A DNA stretch of 64,000 nt from contig OY751487.1 of assembly GCA_963565915.1 (NCBI GenBank), positions 3,720,001 through 3,784,000 of the forward strand. The letters run 5' to 3'. The position numbers were made by a program, and so were the translations under genes. Positions 44,501 to 57,800 of this stretch are shown here, piece after piece (position 1 is the first letter of the stretch; each line of letters begins with the position of its first letter). This DNA comes from Entoloma clypeatum (taxonomy: Eukaryota; Basidiomycota; Agaricomycetes; Agaricales; Entolomataceae). Below the pieces are notes generated by a model. It ran no database searches, was not told where the DNA came from, and worked only from the letters and a program-made list of their open reading frames with translations.

Positions 44501-45460
44501 GCATTCCGAGAAGGACCTTGCCGAGGTGAGTTGTTCACATAGACTCATTGTATCAGCGCTCACATGCTTGAAGTTGACTCCAGATGAAATACTGTTTGTC
44601 GATTACGGAAAGGCCCTTGCTGATTGGTTAGAGCCTTACCATGACTATACTCGCCCTCCGCCCGCCGTTGTTCTCGCAGAGGCCGCAAAACAGACAGAGC
44701 TGAAGACAGGGCATCCGCTGAAGGGTGTAGATCTCCAAACTCTAAACGGAGGGCTACAAGGGAATGGGAAGAAAGATGAAGAGCCTCCGGCGGTCACTGA
44801 GCCCCCAGAACTCGTTGTCGAATTCTTCGATTGCAAGTTCTCGCTTCTGCTCGCGCTTCCTCTTTATGGTTGAAAGGGTTTTATCTAGCATTGAAGACAA
44901 GATTTTTTGAAGCGGTAGAGAACACATCTCTAGTGCAGACACTCCACATTGCCACTCTTGCCCAAGAAGTGAGGCTTCTGCTCAGTTTGTCACGACCTGA
45001 CTAGTGCTCACATAATTTCGTAGGCCTTGCTTTTGTTCATAGTGGAGAGTCTACGATTCAAATCTGCCTCAGTAGTAAAGATCAACAAATTGGGGGGTGT
45101 GAGTCACTATCCAACCTATATCGCTGTGCATGCAGTAACGTGTTTCCTAGCTGGTCGCGACTTTCAAGAACCTTCGTACCACTGCCATTGCGGTGCTACA
45201 GGAAATTTCCGCTGCCTTGCTCAAACAAAGCAGCCTCGAAGGTACCATCGAGAGCCGCAAGACTCTCGTTGGCGATTGTTTGATCTTGACTGAAAATGAA
45301 GTAGCTCCCCAATGCCTGAATTCACTCAAAGTGCTGATAGATACTTCAGATCACTCAGGACTTCACATTAAATGTAGCCAAGAAGGTAACAGATGCGCGT
45401 AAAAAGGTTTCGGAAGGCATAAGCAAGGGCATTGCACGAGTGTGTACAGCATACTCTTAG
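41557..45460 (+). CDS. NAA25: NatB N-terminal acetyltransferase auxiliary subunit (NAA25/Mdm20)
   Basis: Large non-catalytic TPR subunit that anchors the NatB acetyltransferase (Nat3/NAA20) to ribosomes. It starts MSVAALDRQIRPIYDALDTG with the intron splitting IY and DA, then helical repeats: SNKSAIVACNKLLKKHPKND, ALALVRSQKVEESLILCDEV, DEAYKQQPMNEELGAQTFFA. Further on are NWLEFLSILDATFF, SLMQQYFEAIGDKVCCFEDL, QSFQARLILIRIYRLLGAPS and SLALEHYRALQIKQIQHDTL, which fit the Mdm20 family. About 15 introns, several with only partly resolved borders (44870-45080). The end reads VAKKVTDARKKVSEGISKGI and stops at 45458-45460; an alternative last intron is possible. Converges on RPA2 with 243 bp between stops. 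Confidence 0.88.
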
Positions 45461-45703
45461 GATCATCCAGATGGAAAGCCATAGATTCTATTGCATCAGT
45501 GTCATTCCGCCCCAATCCAACCATTCATTGCATACATTATTACAACCATCTATAATACGGATATTTATGACGATTCAAAAGTGGTGACTTATCTCACGGA
45601 GGTAAGACTCAGCCGAAGGCTGGACAATCATATTACAATCTTCGAGTAAAGAACCTGATCGACCTTGTGTTACAGAAAACCAATCTCAAAGAACAATAGT
45701 CCA

Positions 45704-46826
45704 TCAGGTAGAAACGTTAAAATGCGAGTCATCAATCGTACTATACACAAGACCTTCGTCCATGAGTTTGTCGAGAGCATCGCTGTCTCGATGGTTAGCA
45801 ATACACCATGTTTTCAATCGCAGTTCTGACCTAATCTTTTCGGCATCCCCTTCTTTGCCAATGGCACGGGCAATTATCGAAACGTGCACGCCTTCGTCAC
45901 TTCGAGGTTGGTTGCCAATGAACCTCGCAATTTTCTGCTGCAGCATAGGTAGGTGTGAAAATTGATCCTGAAGGTTGCCAGCTGTTTGGGGCTGGTTCAT
46001 GTATGCAGAGTTGCCCGCGCTACTGGCACCTGTATAAGGGACTGAACCCTGCTGCCCTTGGCCAGACTATTATAATGTTAGGATCACGGTGTGGTCAAAA
46101 ATCTCCATTACTCGCCTGCCGGTCGATCATGAGAGTGACTGTGATTGTTTCGAGAATGTGAAAATATATCTCGTGTGCGTCAGCTGCAGCTCTGATGTGG
46201 GTAGCATTGATGTATCGTTTGTTCCCAAAGGTCTTCAGGGCTCCAGTAACACGAACATACGTCGACTCTCTGAAGGATAGATCAGCGAGGAAGATAGGGG
46301 ATGCAGGGTGTCAAAATTTACTCAATCCCTCCCCACTTCCCCGAGTCTTCTTCGCTGCCGGAGTCAACCCAATGGCGTGCCTCGATCCTCCCCGTTCCGT
46401 CATCAATCCAATACACGCAGTTGGTTGTTTGCGATTGTACAGTTACTACTTGGCCGACAATGGTGATCTATAAATCGCACTATTAAAACATGAAAGGTAA
46501 GAGAACGGGCAAGGCAACCACACCTGGCCGATCTCTGCGTCATCAACCGTCCAATCTGCATCTGCGTGTGCTTGTGTTGCCTTTAGAGCTTGTGCAACTG
46601 TTAGAGGTCGCAAAGAATGTGAAGCCTCTTTCTGAGTCCGGCAGATGAGTACACAAGGCGCCTGAAGAAACAAGAGACATACACGTGCCCCGCCTGGGCT
46701 GCCGGTTGCACTATAAGGCGAGCCTCCCTGAAGGAATCCACCGCCACCACCGTAGTCGTTGTCTAGAGACTGGCATAAGAGAAAAGAACTGGAAGATCTT
46801 TGTTAGGAGCACCCACATTGGCTCAT
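45704..46826 (-). CDS. RFA2: Replication protein A 32-kDa subunit
   Basis: Middle subunit of the RPA heterotrimer that binds single-stranded DNA in replication and repair. A 10-nt first coding exon (MSQ plus one base) joins to YNDYGGGGGFLQGGSPYSAT. The OB fold follows: DDAEIGQITIVGQVVTVQSQ, YWIDDGTGRIEARHWVDSGS, ESTYVRVTGALKTFGNKRYI. The C-terminal winged helix, which binds repair partners, reads EGVHVSIIARAIGKEGDAEK and ends LVYSTIDDSHFNVST. The Gly/Ser-rich N-terminus is the phosphorylated region in other fungi. Divergent from RLP24 with 142 bp between starts. Confidence 0.93.
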
Positions 46827-46968
46827 CGTCGTGGATACACGCGGCGTGACATATTGGAACGCGTACGGTAACGCGATATTTGATCTTGTTTATGACCATT
46901 TTTGGCAAGCCAGACTTGTTAGCAGGCTCTTATGTACTTTAAAACTTTTCAAGGAACAACCGTGAACA

Positions 46969-47757
46969 ATGCGCATCGAAAAATGCTACTTCTGCTCAAC
47001 GAACGTGTATCCAGGTCATGGTGCAGAAATTGCCTGTCAAAACATAACCGCGATCTAAAAAGATTCACAGGCTCTGCTTTTGTCAGAAACGACGCCAAGG
47101 TCTTTAGATTTTGCACGTCAAAGTAGGAGTCCTTTTCCTGCTCAGGAAATCACTCACATTTTTCCGGAGATGCCACAAGAATTTCAAGTGAGCCACTCTA
47201 GTTAGGTACTCCATGTAACTAATCTTTTCCTTTTCTAGGATGAAGCGAAATCCTCGCAAAGTACGATGGACGAAAGCTTTCAGGAAGGCAGCCGGCAAGG
47301 AAATGACTATCGTGCGTTCTAGCTGATTTCATCGGCACAGGTCGACTGACCACGTCCCCAGGACTCAACTATTGACTTCGAGAAACGGAGAAACGTTCCC
47401 ATTCGTTATGATCGCCATCTCGTGCAGACGACGATCAAGGCAATGAAACGGGTAGGGGAGATCAAAAGCCGGCGCGAACGTGCGTTCTTCAAGAACAGGT
47501 CCGTCATTCATATTCCATTTCCTGTGCTATGCGTCGACATTTGACCATCGTTCAGGATGGCTGTTGCTCGAGAGAAACAAAGAGCACATCGCCGAAAGAA
47601 ATTAGAGACAACAGCCCCCTCCGTCAAACTACGCGAGCCTATAGCTGTGGAATCATCAACCCCTTCAAAAGTGCAAGAGAAGATTAGGGTTTCTATCAAA
47701 TCTAAGAGCGCATTAATACCAGGAGAGGGGCGATCGATGGGCATGGACATAGACTGA
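46969..47757 (+). CDS. RLP24: 60S ribosome biogenesis factor RLP24
   Basis: Placeholder homologue of ribosomal protein eL24 on pre-60S particles; it recruits the AAA ATPase Drg1/Afg2 in the cytoplasm. It begins [18 protein letters not shown] with the eL24 zinc-finger half CxxC, and continues [20 protein letters not shown], the other half. [20 protein letters not shown] and [20 protein letters not shown] follow. The basic C-terminal extension ([20 protein letters not shown]) is specific to Rlp24 and absent from eL24. Exons start at 46969, and the introns contain stops, so splicing is required (e.g. TSK to CHKNFK). Converges on ATG2 with 141 bp between stops. Confidence 0.94.
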
Positions 47758-47898
47758 TTCCTTGCCGGCTTTTAGAGACTCGAACAGATGACTTTGATGT
47801 ATGGCGGTCCATGTTGCTATAATACAGTATGCATGTGTATGAGGCAGTACAGATGAATAGAGCGACAAGCAAAATGCCCAGACGAAACAGGGCTCAGA

Positions 47899-48279
47899 TC
47901 ATCTACGTTTATACTTGGCTTCGTTGTCGTGTCGGATATCCGGATCAAGGGAGTTGTGCAATCCTAGAAGTGTCTTGCTAACTGCTTCACTCGCCCCAAT
48001 CATAGGTTTGAGTACAGCGATAGGAACAGCTCGTATGACAGCGCGAACGGGGCCCTGAGGACGTGGGTATGAATGGGATCTGACAGTGGAGAAGACCGCG
48101 GGACAGACCTCGTTTTCCGATCGTTCATAAACCTCCATGGGTACAGCAAGTATGGTCTGCGCGGCAGCGTTGAGGTTCTTCCGCAGACTCTTGTATGCAG
48201 ACTGAATTCCCTCTTTGAGGTCCCCTGGTTGCTGTGCGTACTTCGATATATCAACAGATTCGTCGTCGTCATCGTCATT

Positions 48280-48310
<31 letters not shown>

Positions 48311-51300
48311 CTTCCTGATACAAAGCCATCTCGAGAGGTACCTTGGACTGTCTCTGCAGTGATGGGGTGTTGAAATTGACCTCCCAAGACACCTTCGGCT
48401 TGCTCAAGTATGACCTGGGTACCCGTTGCTAAACGGGCGCCCAGTTTAATTGCTTCCGTAGCTGTGGATCTGACAAATGCTGTTGTCCCTTTTTGGACTC
48501 CGCGTACGATTCGACCGTCCTTCTTGTACTGCGCAATTGGAAGAAGAACGAGGTCAGCAACACCAGACCCGACGTTCACAACTGAACGGATGGGCGCCAC
48601 GCCTGATATGACCTCTACAAGCTGGGTGGCTTTGACATCAGGCGTCCAAAGATCGTTCAGTAGTTCAAAAAGCCGTGGCCAGCCAGTGATCTACAAAGAA
48701 AGGGATGAGACAAACAGCAAACTATGAAAATCCTGATGCATACTCCTGCCAAAGTTATATGCCGAAGAGTCATTTCTGCACCATCGAAGTGGAAAAAATT
48801 CATTAGCTCAATTGTCCTGCCCTCGCGCAAAGCTCGATAGTCTACACGACGAGGCTTATAGTCAAGCTTTAGATCGATGGGGAAGATCTCCGCTGATTCT
48901 AATTTGAGTTCATTAGGTGCAACATCGTTGGGACGTACGATCATGTCACTTACGGAAATAGATCTCTTCACTACTCGAATCGGGGGGCGGTGTATTAGGA
49001 TCCTTGAAGCTGAAAAACCTCTTCAAAAAGTCAACAGCATCTTGATCCACATATAGGCGAAGTGGCAAAATTTTGGCCTGCAATGCCATCAACGAGGAAT
49101 CCTAAACGAATCAGCTGCCACTCACCCGCAGCCTGGCTTCCTGTGAGGGATGACCTGGGACAGGATGAACATGGCGTAATTCCACACGGACCATGTTTGA
49201 GTCCGTTTCGCGGATATTTCCCCTGGAATCTGAACGTAACTCGGTCAAGAATTTTTTCCATGTCGAGGTCTTAATGTGGTCAAGAATTTCCAGATCTCGT
49301 ACAGTGACCAAAGTCCTGGAGACCATGGGCTCGTCTGGTCGATAATGATCTACTTCCGCTCTCAGTCCCATCAGGCGGAATTCCATACTGGAGCCTTTGG
49401 AACGCGTCAACCGTCTGCCTTGTGCACGTGTCGAGGCGCCTCGTACTTTCCCATGTATTGGAGGTTGCAGCGACTGCCATGAACTCTGACTCGCTGTCTC
49501 GGCGTCGTCCTTCAGCTCCTCATCGATGGCAGCAAGAAGGGCTCCGGGTTCCAGTCCATCGACGTCCCTGTCGAGTCCAATATGCACGGAATTGAACAAT
49601 AATGTGCTGGTCTCTTCGGCGCTCGAATCAGGAACCTGCCCAGTAGCGACAAGTTGCCTGATGCGCGTCAAACGCCGGCGTATCTCCTTCACCTCATTCT
49701 CGATCGCCTTCCGCGTCTTCAGCCAATCATAACCATCATAGAGGAGGACGGTCACATCCCCACTGTAAACACGCAGATGCAAAGTAGCTTCCCCGAAACT
49801 ACAAAGAAGTGAGTAGAGCGAACTATTATAGGAAAGAAGCTGGCTTGCTCATGGCCCTGGACACCTGCGTCGGCTGGCAAAGTCTGGAAGTAGTTGTCCA
49901 GGACGCGAATACCTTCAGGCCGAAACATCTTGACAGTCTCTCCTCCAACCCTGGATATGATACCAGTACCATCGGGAGCAATATCAGTAGATGTGCCAGC
50001 AGGCATCTCATCGACATCGAATTCGTCCAGATCATCGTCGCTCAACTCACGCAAACCCGCAGCTGCGCCGAACGACTCATCGAGATAATCCATATTTGTG
50101 GGCAGGTCATCATTGATCATATCTGGTGCCGGGCCAACTTCCGGTAGTTTCTTGAAGGCTAAATCATCGACTGAAGCTACAGGGAAGTTCAAGTGCTTTG
50201 GCTTCGAGTTTTGGATATCAAAACGTACCCATTAAACCAAGACTGGATGTATACTGGGCTGGCGAAACTACGGCTGGTCGCCTTCGAGATAGTTCCGCTC
50301 TGAGAGTGTTGAATTAAGAGCGATTTGGCAATCAACGGTGGCTTTTGCACATACCGGTCTTCCTCAGTCTGAGGAAAGAGAGAGCCCAGGTCGGTTGCAA
50401 TCGCCGCGACTGCCGTCAAGGAATCCGCGCAAAGATGGACGTGTAGAGCGACATGGTCGATTTCGATTATGGCCTACGATGCGACGACGTACATGTCAAC
50501 TTTGCATCCCAGAACCAAAGATTCCTTACATGAGTGCTAGGTGTTTGTTTGAAGTTCAGGGACAGATCTGCAACCTCACTTAAGAGCACAAAGCCGGCAT
50601 CCTTGAAATCATTATTTTTTTGGTTACACTGTCAACATGATTAACAACAGACACACCTTCCAGAAAGCAACTCCGTAGTTCGAATTGGTTTTCTCAGTGT
50701 TCGTTCCAACACTTGAGAGATCATCTACAACAAGGATCGCGAGCGCGGGTACCAACAGCTTGAAGAATGACTCGGTGGAATTTCCCACAATATCTGTTGA
50801 AAATTTTAAGTCGCCGACATGGACAACGATGGCACCCGGATGGTCTCGAGCAAGTGCCCGAACGGAACCGTCGTGAATCTTGAGTTGGATTGAGGTCCTC
50901 TCACTCGGAATTACGGATTCAAATGTCTGTGTAAAAACACTTGAGGATTGTTCGAGCTAGAGATTCAGTTCTGCTTACGCCAGGAGGAGACTTGCTGAAA
51001 GCCGCCAAGTCTGAGATCCATACAACATCAGGCAAGGAGTTGAATGTGAAGCCCCACAATGTCAATTTTACTTTCGACTCCTTGGCCGTAGTTTCTGGCA
51101 CCACAAGAGATGTGAAGCGGAGTTTAACCATTGATTTAGGGGACGATGACTGGAAATCCTAAGACAGTGCTTTGAATGGAAGATGCGATTTCACCTACCA
51201 AACTACGGGGTGACGTTAGAGATATCAGAGTCTGATTTTCAAGCGGTGCTTGTATTTTGTACAGTGCAAGATCCATGACACCAATGGTGAGAACAGACTC

Positions 51301-54300
51301 GTCCTACATTGATCAGCAGAAAGAAAGCCAACATAATAGGACCACCGACCTTTCCTTCAGGCTTCATCTCAAACAAAACATCCACATCAGCGGCAGACAG
51401 GATGAAAGGGTAAACGATTTCTCCTTTAGCATGAGGAACCATTGCTCTAAGAAAAGCTTGAACATAGTTTATAAGAGGTTTGTGAAGTCTCGAAAGGTAA
51501 AATGCCGTACATTCTGAGATTGCAACTTTGACGACGGTCTCGTAACGTGTAACTTCGGTGCCAGAGCTTAAAGCACTACCACTGCGCGACTTCGCAAAAA
51601 ATCGGCTTCCAATCAGATCAATATCACTGTCGACATCCTCCCCAGCTTGAGGGCCTACGTCTTTGGATATTCTCTCAATTAGCTGAGATAAGTCATCAAT
51701 CCAGTACTGTAGAGTGTCAATGGTGCCTTTCGAAATATCGACATGGACAGACGGCAACTCGACACTAAAAGCCATGACGGAAGAGCTTCCATCAGATGCC
51801 ACTCTCGACTTTGTGACAGAGAATCGCGGTTGTAGTGGTGATACAAGGACTAAGTCAGAACCAAAAGTGAGATCACGACCGGATTCGGTCTCGATTGGAC
51901 CCGAAGATAATATCGAAGTAGCAAGGCTCCCGCCGACTGGAGAGCAAGCAACAACAATCCTTCGGATGTCGGATCCTGCTATAAGGTCCTGGTGGCTTGC
52001 CCTCTGCTCTGCGGCTAGGGGCAAATGATTGTCTGCAAACCTAGCAGTATGTCTTCGAGGCGACGGCGTGGTGGTGATATTGATACCATGGAGATCAAAA
52101 ATCAACGCTCCGGATCGTGTGGGACGCCCGGGCGGAGTGGGGCATCTTATTTGCAGGCGAATCATGTCAATGTTGGCGGATATTGTCACGGTATCTTCAG
52201 AAGCCCTCTTGTAAGGTCATGAGTAAGATACGGGAGGTCCTGACAAGCTAAAGAGTTGTACCTGGCGTTGTGTTCTTGCTTTCTTAGCACTATTCTCTTC
52301 TGAGGACAGGTTTTGACCGTAGTTGAAGCCCAAAAGCAGATTATTGGGTGCCAATGTCTCTAATTTATGTCTCTGCTTTTCTGTCTGGCGAACGCCTGCT
52401 TGTGGAGAAGCTGGGGGGGTTTCTCCGTCACTATCGGGGTAGTTACTTTCGTCTCTTGCCCCCGTGGCATGATGCATTGCACCTCGGCCGGCGCAATTGT
52501 CTAGTGCCTCATCCAAGAATGCATTAACCCTATCAACCATGAAAGCCTTTCCAAGGTCGAGTAAAATGTGTATTGAGATGATTTGAAGTTCGACTTCATT
52601 TCCTGGAGGCTTCTGGTGGGGTGAGTGTGACACTTTTTTTCTTCTCACAGTGATGGTTACAGCCGCTGCGGAGTCAGTCATCGAGGAGAGCCTCTGAGAA
52701 GATCGAGCTCCGATTCCTTGCGCTTGGTCTTGGCCCCGCTTTACTTTGGTGCGCCACAAAGACAGTTTGAAACCATGTGAATGATACTTTTCATCTGTCC
52801 AATCCACGACTTTGAGTATAGGAAGAAGAGGGCAATGATCACTATGTCGGGGATGGAGATGAGCGGAGGCGTACTGAGTTGACAAATCGCGGTCTGTTAG
52901 GAGTACAGGTGAAGCAAAGACCGCAGAGGTCCTCGAGCTTTCATAAACAGCGAAAAGGGATATGTCGGTAAAAGAGAGCCCGATAGGAATAAGATTTGTA
53001 TGGGAGGATGTGTCCGTCTTCATTGGCTTCTGTTTTCCCGTACGACCGAAGTCGTTATAAGTTGGATCTGACGAGATGTGTCCAGAAATGCCGTCGATAA
53101 AGAAGCGATAGTATCCAGAAGGTAGTACTGGAGGCACTAATGGCCGTTCGAAATACTCCGATAGAGCAGTGCTTAGATTTGACTGGGAGACGGAACTGAA
53201 AGGCATAATGATCAAAAGGACGACTCCACGGGCTCGCAACGAGAGTGTAAGACCGATATCCACTGGTGGTACCCCTACAGGCTTTGGGCCGGATGAAGGA
53301 AAACTGTGCCGTGACCAAACATGCAGCATTTCCAGTATGCCACGGACATGCCATGCAGAAAAGGCAACAGCTATCAGCCCAATTGTGATAGAAAAATGGA
53401 AATTATCATCGCCGTTTTCCTTAGGAGCAGTAACAGATGATGGTGGCGGAATTTCTTGTGACACGAGAGCAGGACGGTGGTTGGTAAGTTCAAGCACAAT
53501 GGGCGACGAGCCGAACGAAAGCATCGTACATTCCTCGATGTCTTCTTCTAGAGTGTCCTTGTCGCAAGTACCCGTTATCACGTCTTCATGCAGGGCGGTC
53601 CGAGAAATGGGCGAAGGAGTTTTGCCATCACTTTGACCCGAATCAAGTCGTGCGTATGATAGCACAGGGGAAGTAGAGATGGCGCTCTGATACATGCTAC
53701 TTTCTATTGAGCTCGTGGATGAGGTCAATCTAGGCGGCAAAGCCACGAGAGACTGTGACATTGCAAACTGAGTTTCTTCATCCAGATCTGAAGATGAAGA
53801 TAGCACCGAATTGGTAGGCGAGACGGGAAAGACAGATTCGGCCGAGTATGAATTGGGCGCAGTAGGGCGCAGGTTATGTGTTGTCAGCGTTATGCCTGTG
53901 ATGGTTGCAACACGCCGTTGGCTGGAAGAAGGGCTGGACGAGGCATCATCGACAACTTCCGTTCGGTACCGGATATCTGATATGGAAGCAGTGATGCTCA
54001 TGTTGCCAGGATGTACGAGAGTGACCATTGTGTTGACAGCGTCAAACTCGAACCGTGCAAGAAGGCGTTCAATAAGTGTCGCAAATATGGAAACACCAGC
54101 GGGGTCTGTGTCTGGAGACAGGATATCTTCAGGATTGTATAAGAAAGGGTCGAGATCAAGCCCGCCCGGAACGTTGACGTCGTCATTTGATTGCGCGGCA
54201 TCAATATGACACGAGTCCCATAACCTTGCCTCGTTGGAATTCAGCTCGTCATAAATAAAGGATTCTGCCGCAGATACCATCGAGTCAGCAAGATTGGTAT

Positions 54301-54733
54301 CTCCCTGACTGGGCTTGACTGGCGAGGACTGAAGATGGAAAGTGAGATGAAGGGATTCAAGGGAGAACCCAAGGGTCGAAGTCAATGGGTTGGGCCAGGG
54401 AATGCGTGCGATGGCAGATGATATGTATCCATCATTTAAGGTTATGGGGAGGTCTGACAAAAGAGCATTGATAGTCTATCCACGCTTGTTAGCGCCGTAG
54501 AAGAGCACTGCGGCAGGAGATCGTACCTCGTTGTCTAACTCAAGCTGGTTGATTTGAACAAAACCCGATCCGATTTGGGAGTCTATCTGGCGAGAGTCCA
54601 GCTGGCCTGGCTTGAGGAAATGGCCGAGGGTCTTCTTCAATACGAACGATATGAACTTGCTTTGCAAGGATGCAGGGAGAGCAAAGTTAAGAGAGGGTAG
54701 TCCTGGGAGCCAGGACGAGAACCAGGACTTCAT
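47899..54733 (-). CDS. ATG2: Autophagy-related lipid-transfer protein 2
   Basis: Rod-like lipid-transfer protein bridging the ER and the phagophore. The N-terminal chorein segment begins MKSWFSSWLPGLPSLNFALP and continues GSGFVQINQLELDNE, the extreme N-terminus that extracts lipids. The largest exon (52217-54460) holds NDGYISSAIARIPWPNPL and long Ser/Thr-rich loops. A middle region (49111-51200) and the C-terminal part (47899-48600; APIRSVVNVGSGVADLVLLP, GVQKGTTAFVRSTATEAIKL, SAYKSLRKNLNAAAQTILAV) match the conserved ATG2 C-terminal domain. It ends RHDNEAKYKRR. An Asp run of about 16 residues, encoded by a GAT repeat, interrupts the C-terminal domain. Roughly 2,000 residues, normal for the family; about eleven introns. 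Divergent from NUP133 by 131 bp. Confidence 0.93.
48280..48310 (+). repeat. ATC trinucleotide repeat coding for poly-Asp in ATG2
   Basis: About ten ATC units in a row, with interrupted CGTCGTCGTCATCG units just before (48261-48279). On the coding strand this is a GAT run inside the acidic stretch of ATG2 between QGTSRDGFVSGS and ESVDISKYAQQPG. Confidence 0.9.
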
Positions 54734-54864
54734 CGTGAATGGGGAAGATAGACTAGTTATTGTAAGAATGTAAGAGGGGACATGTCCGTGCCATGCCAGT
54801 GGATGGTGGGCACCAGCTCATATGTGATCATGTGAGCTTTTCCCCTTGTTCCTCCAACTCAACG

Positions 54865-57800
54865 ATGGCAACTTTTTCGCCGTCCCCTGCACCCCGTCGC
54901 TCCATACAAAATCGAACAGCCAACTCTCCTCCCAGACGTCTCAAGGTTACCGGAGTCAGAACGACATCTCGTCTCGCCACTCCAGTTCGACAACCCGAGC
55001 CGAGACCCTCGAATGACAGAACATCCGTCTTTTCTGGCATGGATGTTGACGAAAACGCGTCCGTCCTGACCGAAAGAATGAATACACGTGTCAATCCGGA
55101 TACTGTCTTTGCGAAGTCAGATCAGTTTGTCGTGTCTTTCTACGCGACTCTGCCTGTGGAAGTCAGACAAGTGTTGAAGACCGCTGGTGAGGCCACCATC
55201 CACCGTTCGCAACCCCACGGCCTTTGATGCAAATTCCCAGATTTCTTCAAGGATGCATACACAGGGAACATAGATACTTTGACTGGATTTGCGCTTGCGG
55301 CCTCCGTTCAGACGTGTTTCGTCTGGCAACATGCCCAGGTCAGTCGAATGTTATCCACCGAAGCCGTCCTGATGAGATTCCTTTTGGAAGGCCCTAAAGG
55401 GCGCCCCTAGCTGCTATATCTTTTCATGTCCGCAGGATCCTGATCGCGTTTCCCCCCCCTTCCACGCCCTTGTGCCGTACAGCTCGTCTCGCGAACCAGG
55501 TTTGATACTGTTATCTTTGGACGGCAAAATCCGATTCTGGGAAAGCATTGGCATCGGTCTAGCTGGAGGCCATCATTATATAACAATGGACCTCAAGATT
55601 GCTCCCCACGAACATGTCACAAATCTCGTCCGCTCGGATGTGAGCATTATTTCCATCTACGTTTTCCATTTTTTGATGTCAACTCTAGCCTCAAACCTAC
55701 GTAGCCTCTACAAATGCTGGTAATCTGTTTCGTCTGACGTTGGCGTCGTCGGGTGGAAAATATCTTCTCTCCTCGCATCTTTTCGCCCGACCTCCACACA
55801 GTATCTCCCTTTTCCGGCTGCTCCCATCGATATTTTCCGGCTCTGGTTCGACATCGTCAATTTCCAAGACTCATTCTCGAAACGTGAACGCTGTCGCCTT
55901 TGGCGCGACAACACCCACTGGAGGAAAACATGTTTGGACCCTCGTTGATACTCGTCTACAGCAGTGGGAGATGAAGCCAGAAGGCTGGGAAGACATGTTG
56001 CTAGAAAACGATGTGTCTTCTATCCTTGCTTCAGCAGTTCAGACGATCCTTGGAGCGCATGTCCATGGCGACGACGCAAGAATGGATTTAGAGTTGCTGG
56101 ACCTGGCGATTGATGAGTACGCACCAAGTCATGTGCAAAAGCCACATCGTTTGATTTTTTTACAAGTCAAAACATAATCTTGTTGTGTTCATATGCGTAT
56201 GAAGAGGACGAACCATCAATGGCCGTGAATTTAAAAGAAGTTCGGAGGATATATGCTCTGGCTTATCTGGCGGTGCAGAACGACAACTTCTCCATCCTCG
56301 CGATTCGTAGCATCCCATATCAGAGTGTGAGTGCTGTCTTGTGAACCTCCTGCTCCAATAATAACCTGCTTCCACCAAAAGTCGTTCAGTACTGGTGCAC
56401 CAACGCATCCTCGGATACAGCTTATTTTTCAGGGTGCTTTAGTCAGTGTACAATTTGGTGATGCCGTGGCATTTTGCGCTCGAGGTCTGTTGGTCTGATC
56501 CTTGGCATCTGTATGCATCCCTCTCATAAGACAATCTCTAGACGTGAATTACAAAGATCGCCTGGAGTTAAAAGCTGCAACAAACAGAACCCTGGGCATC
56601 GGCGCCAGTCAGGATGACGGCCCATTAATAATACTCACTGCTGGAACGATGATGAAAGTATCAATAAATTTGGATAACATTCTTGCCTACGATATCGAGT
56701 AAGTACTTTTTCTATCGAGGAATCCATGGGTTTACTCATTAACTTCACCCGTAGTGATGGCGAAGCGAGGCAGGTCAAGTCTACTTTGACCCAAGCGATG
56801 TTATACAGTGGTCTGCCAGAAGTAAGCCTTCCGCGATTGAACGGTTTATCCTGGATAACTTTCATACTCCTAGAACCCATTACAATTTAGTTTCCCTCCT
56901 GATTTGGATGAAGAGAGTCTCATGCGTGGTGCAGAACAGCTTAGTCAGGCAGTTCTTGAGTCAGGTTTGTCTTGTGATCTTTCTCTGTCGAAATTCCTTA
57001 CGATGATGTTATCAAGATCCTGAGCTTGTCCAGAAAAATCATGACCTTGGGGCACAGCTCACAGAAAGGAAGGAGAGACTGAGCTGGCTCATTCGTTTTA
57101 TAAACGACAATGCGGCCTTGGTCAAGGTGCTATTGAATTCCAAAGGATAATCATTAGCGTCTGATCATCGTCCTGGGGGCTGTAATAGATGTCTCAACTA
57201 AGCAGACAACGGCTTGCAACAGATGCTGAAAAATTGTTTTCTTGCCACCAGTTATGGCTACAACACAACGAGCTTCTAGCGTAGGTTTCGCTTGTACCGT
57301 GTACCTTCTCCACTCTAATTGGCCGATTGTAGGACAAACCCCACTTATAGCATTCTCAATGATGTCGTTCACGCGTACATGGAGGAAATCGGGGAAGGAC
57401 ACCATGAAGATGTTATGCGGACCTTCTTTCGCCTACGGATTAGCGAAATTGGGAGCATCGTCAGGAAAGTTGTGGCAATAACTAAGGAAGCCTCTGTTGT
57501 CACTGGTCGTGATGAAATCATATTCTTGCCTGAAGCAAATCGCATTGTATTGGTGAGTACGTTGCCTTGAAGCCCAGAAGTATTTTTAATTTTAGCAATA
57601 GACGATAATTCAGTCTGCATTTGATTACCGGGATTACAACCTTGGCGTCTACGGTGTTCAGCTTCCAATGATGAATCCATGGACAAGCCGACCTGCCGTT
57701 ATTGATGCGATATTGAGTTTATTCGATGCCACGGCAAAGGCTATCGAATATCCTACGAGACGCGATGGAACAAACAGGCAGAGCGAACCATATTGCCAAT

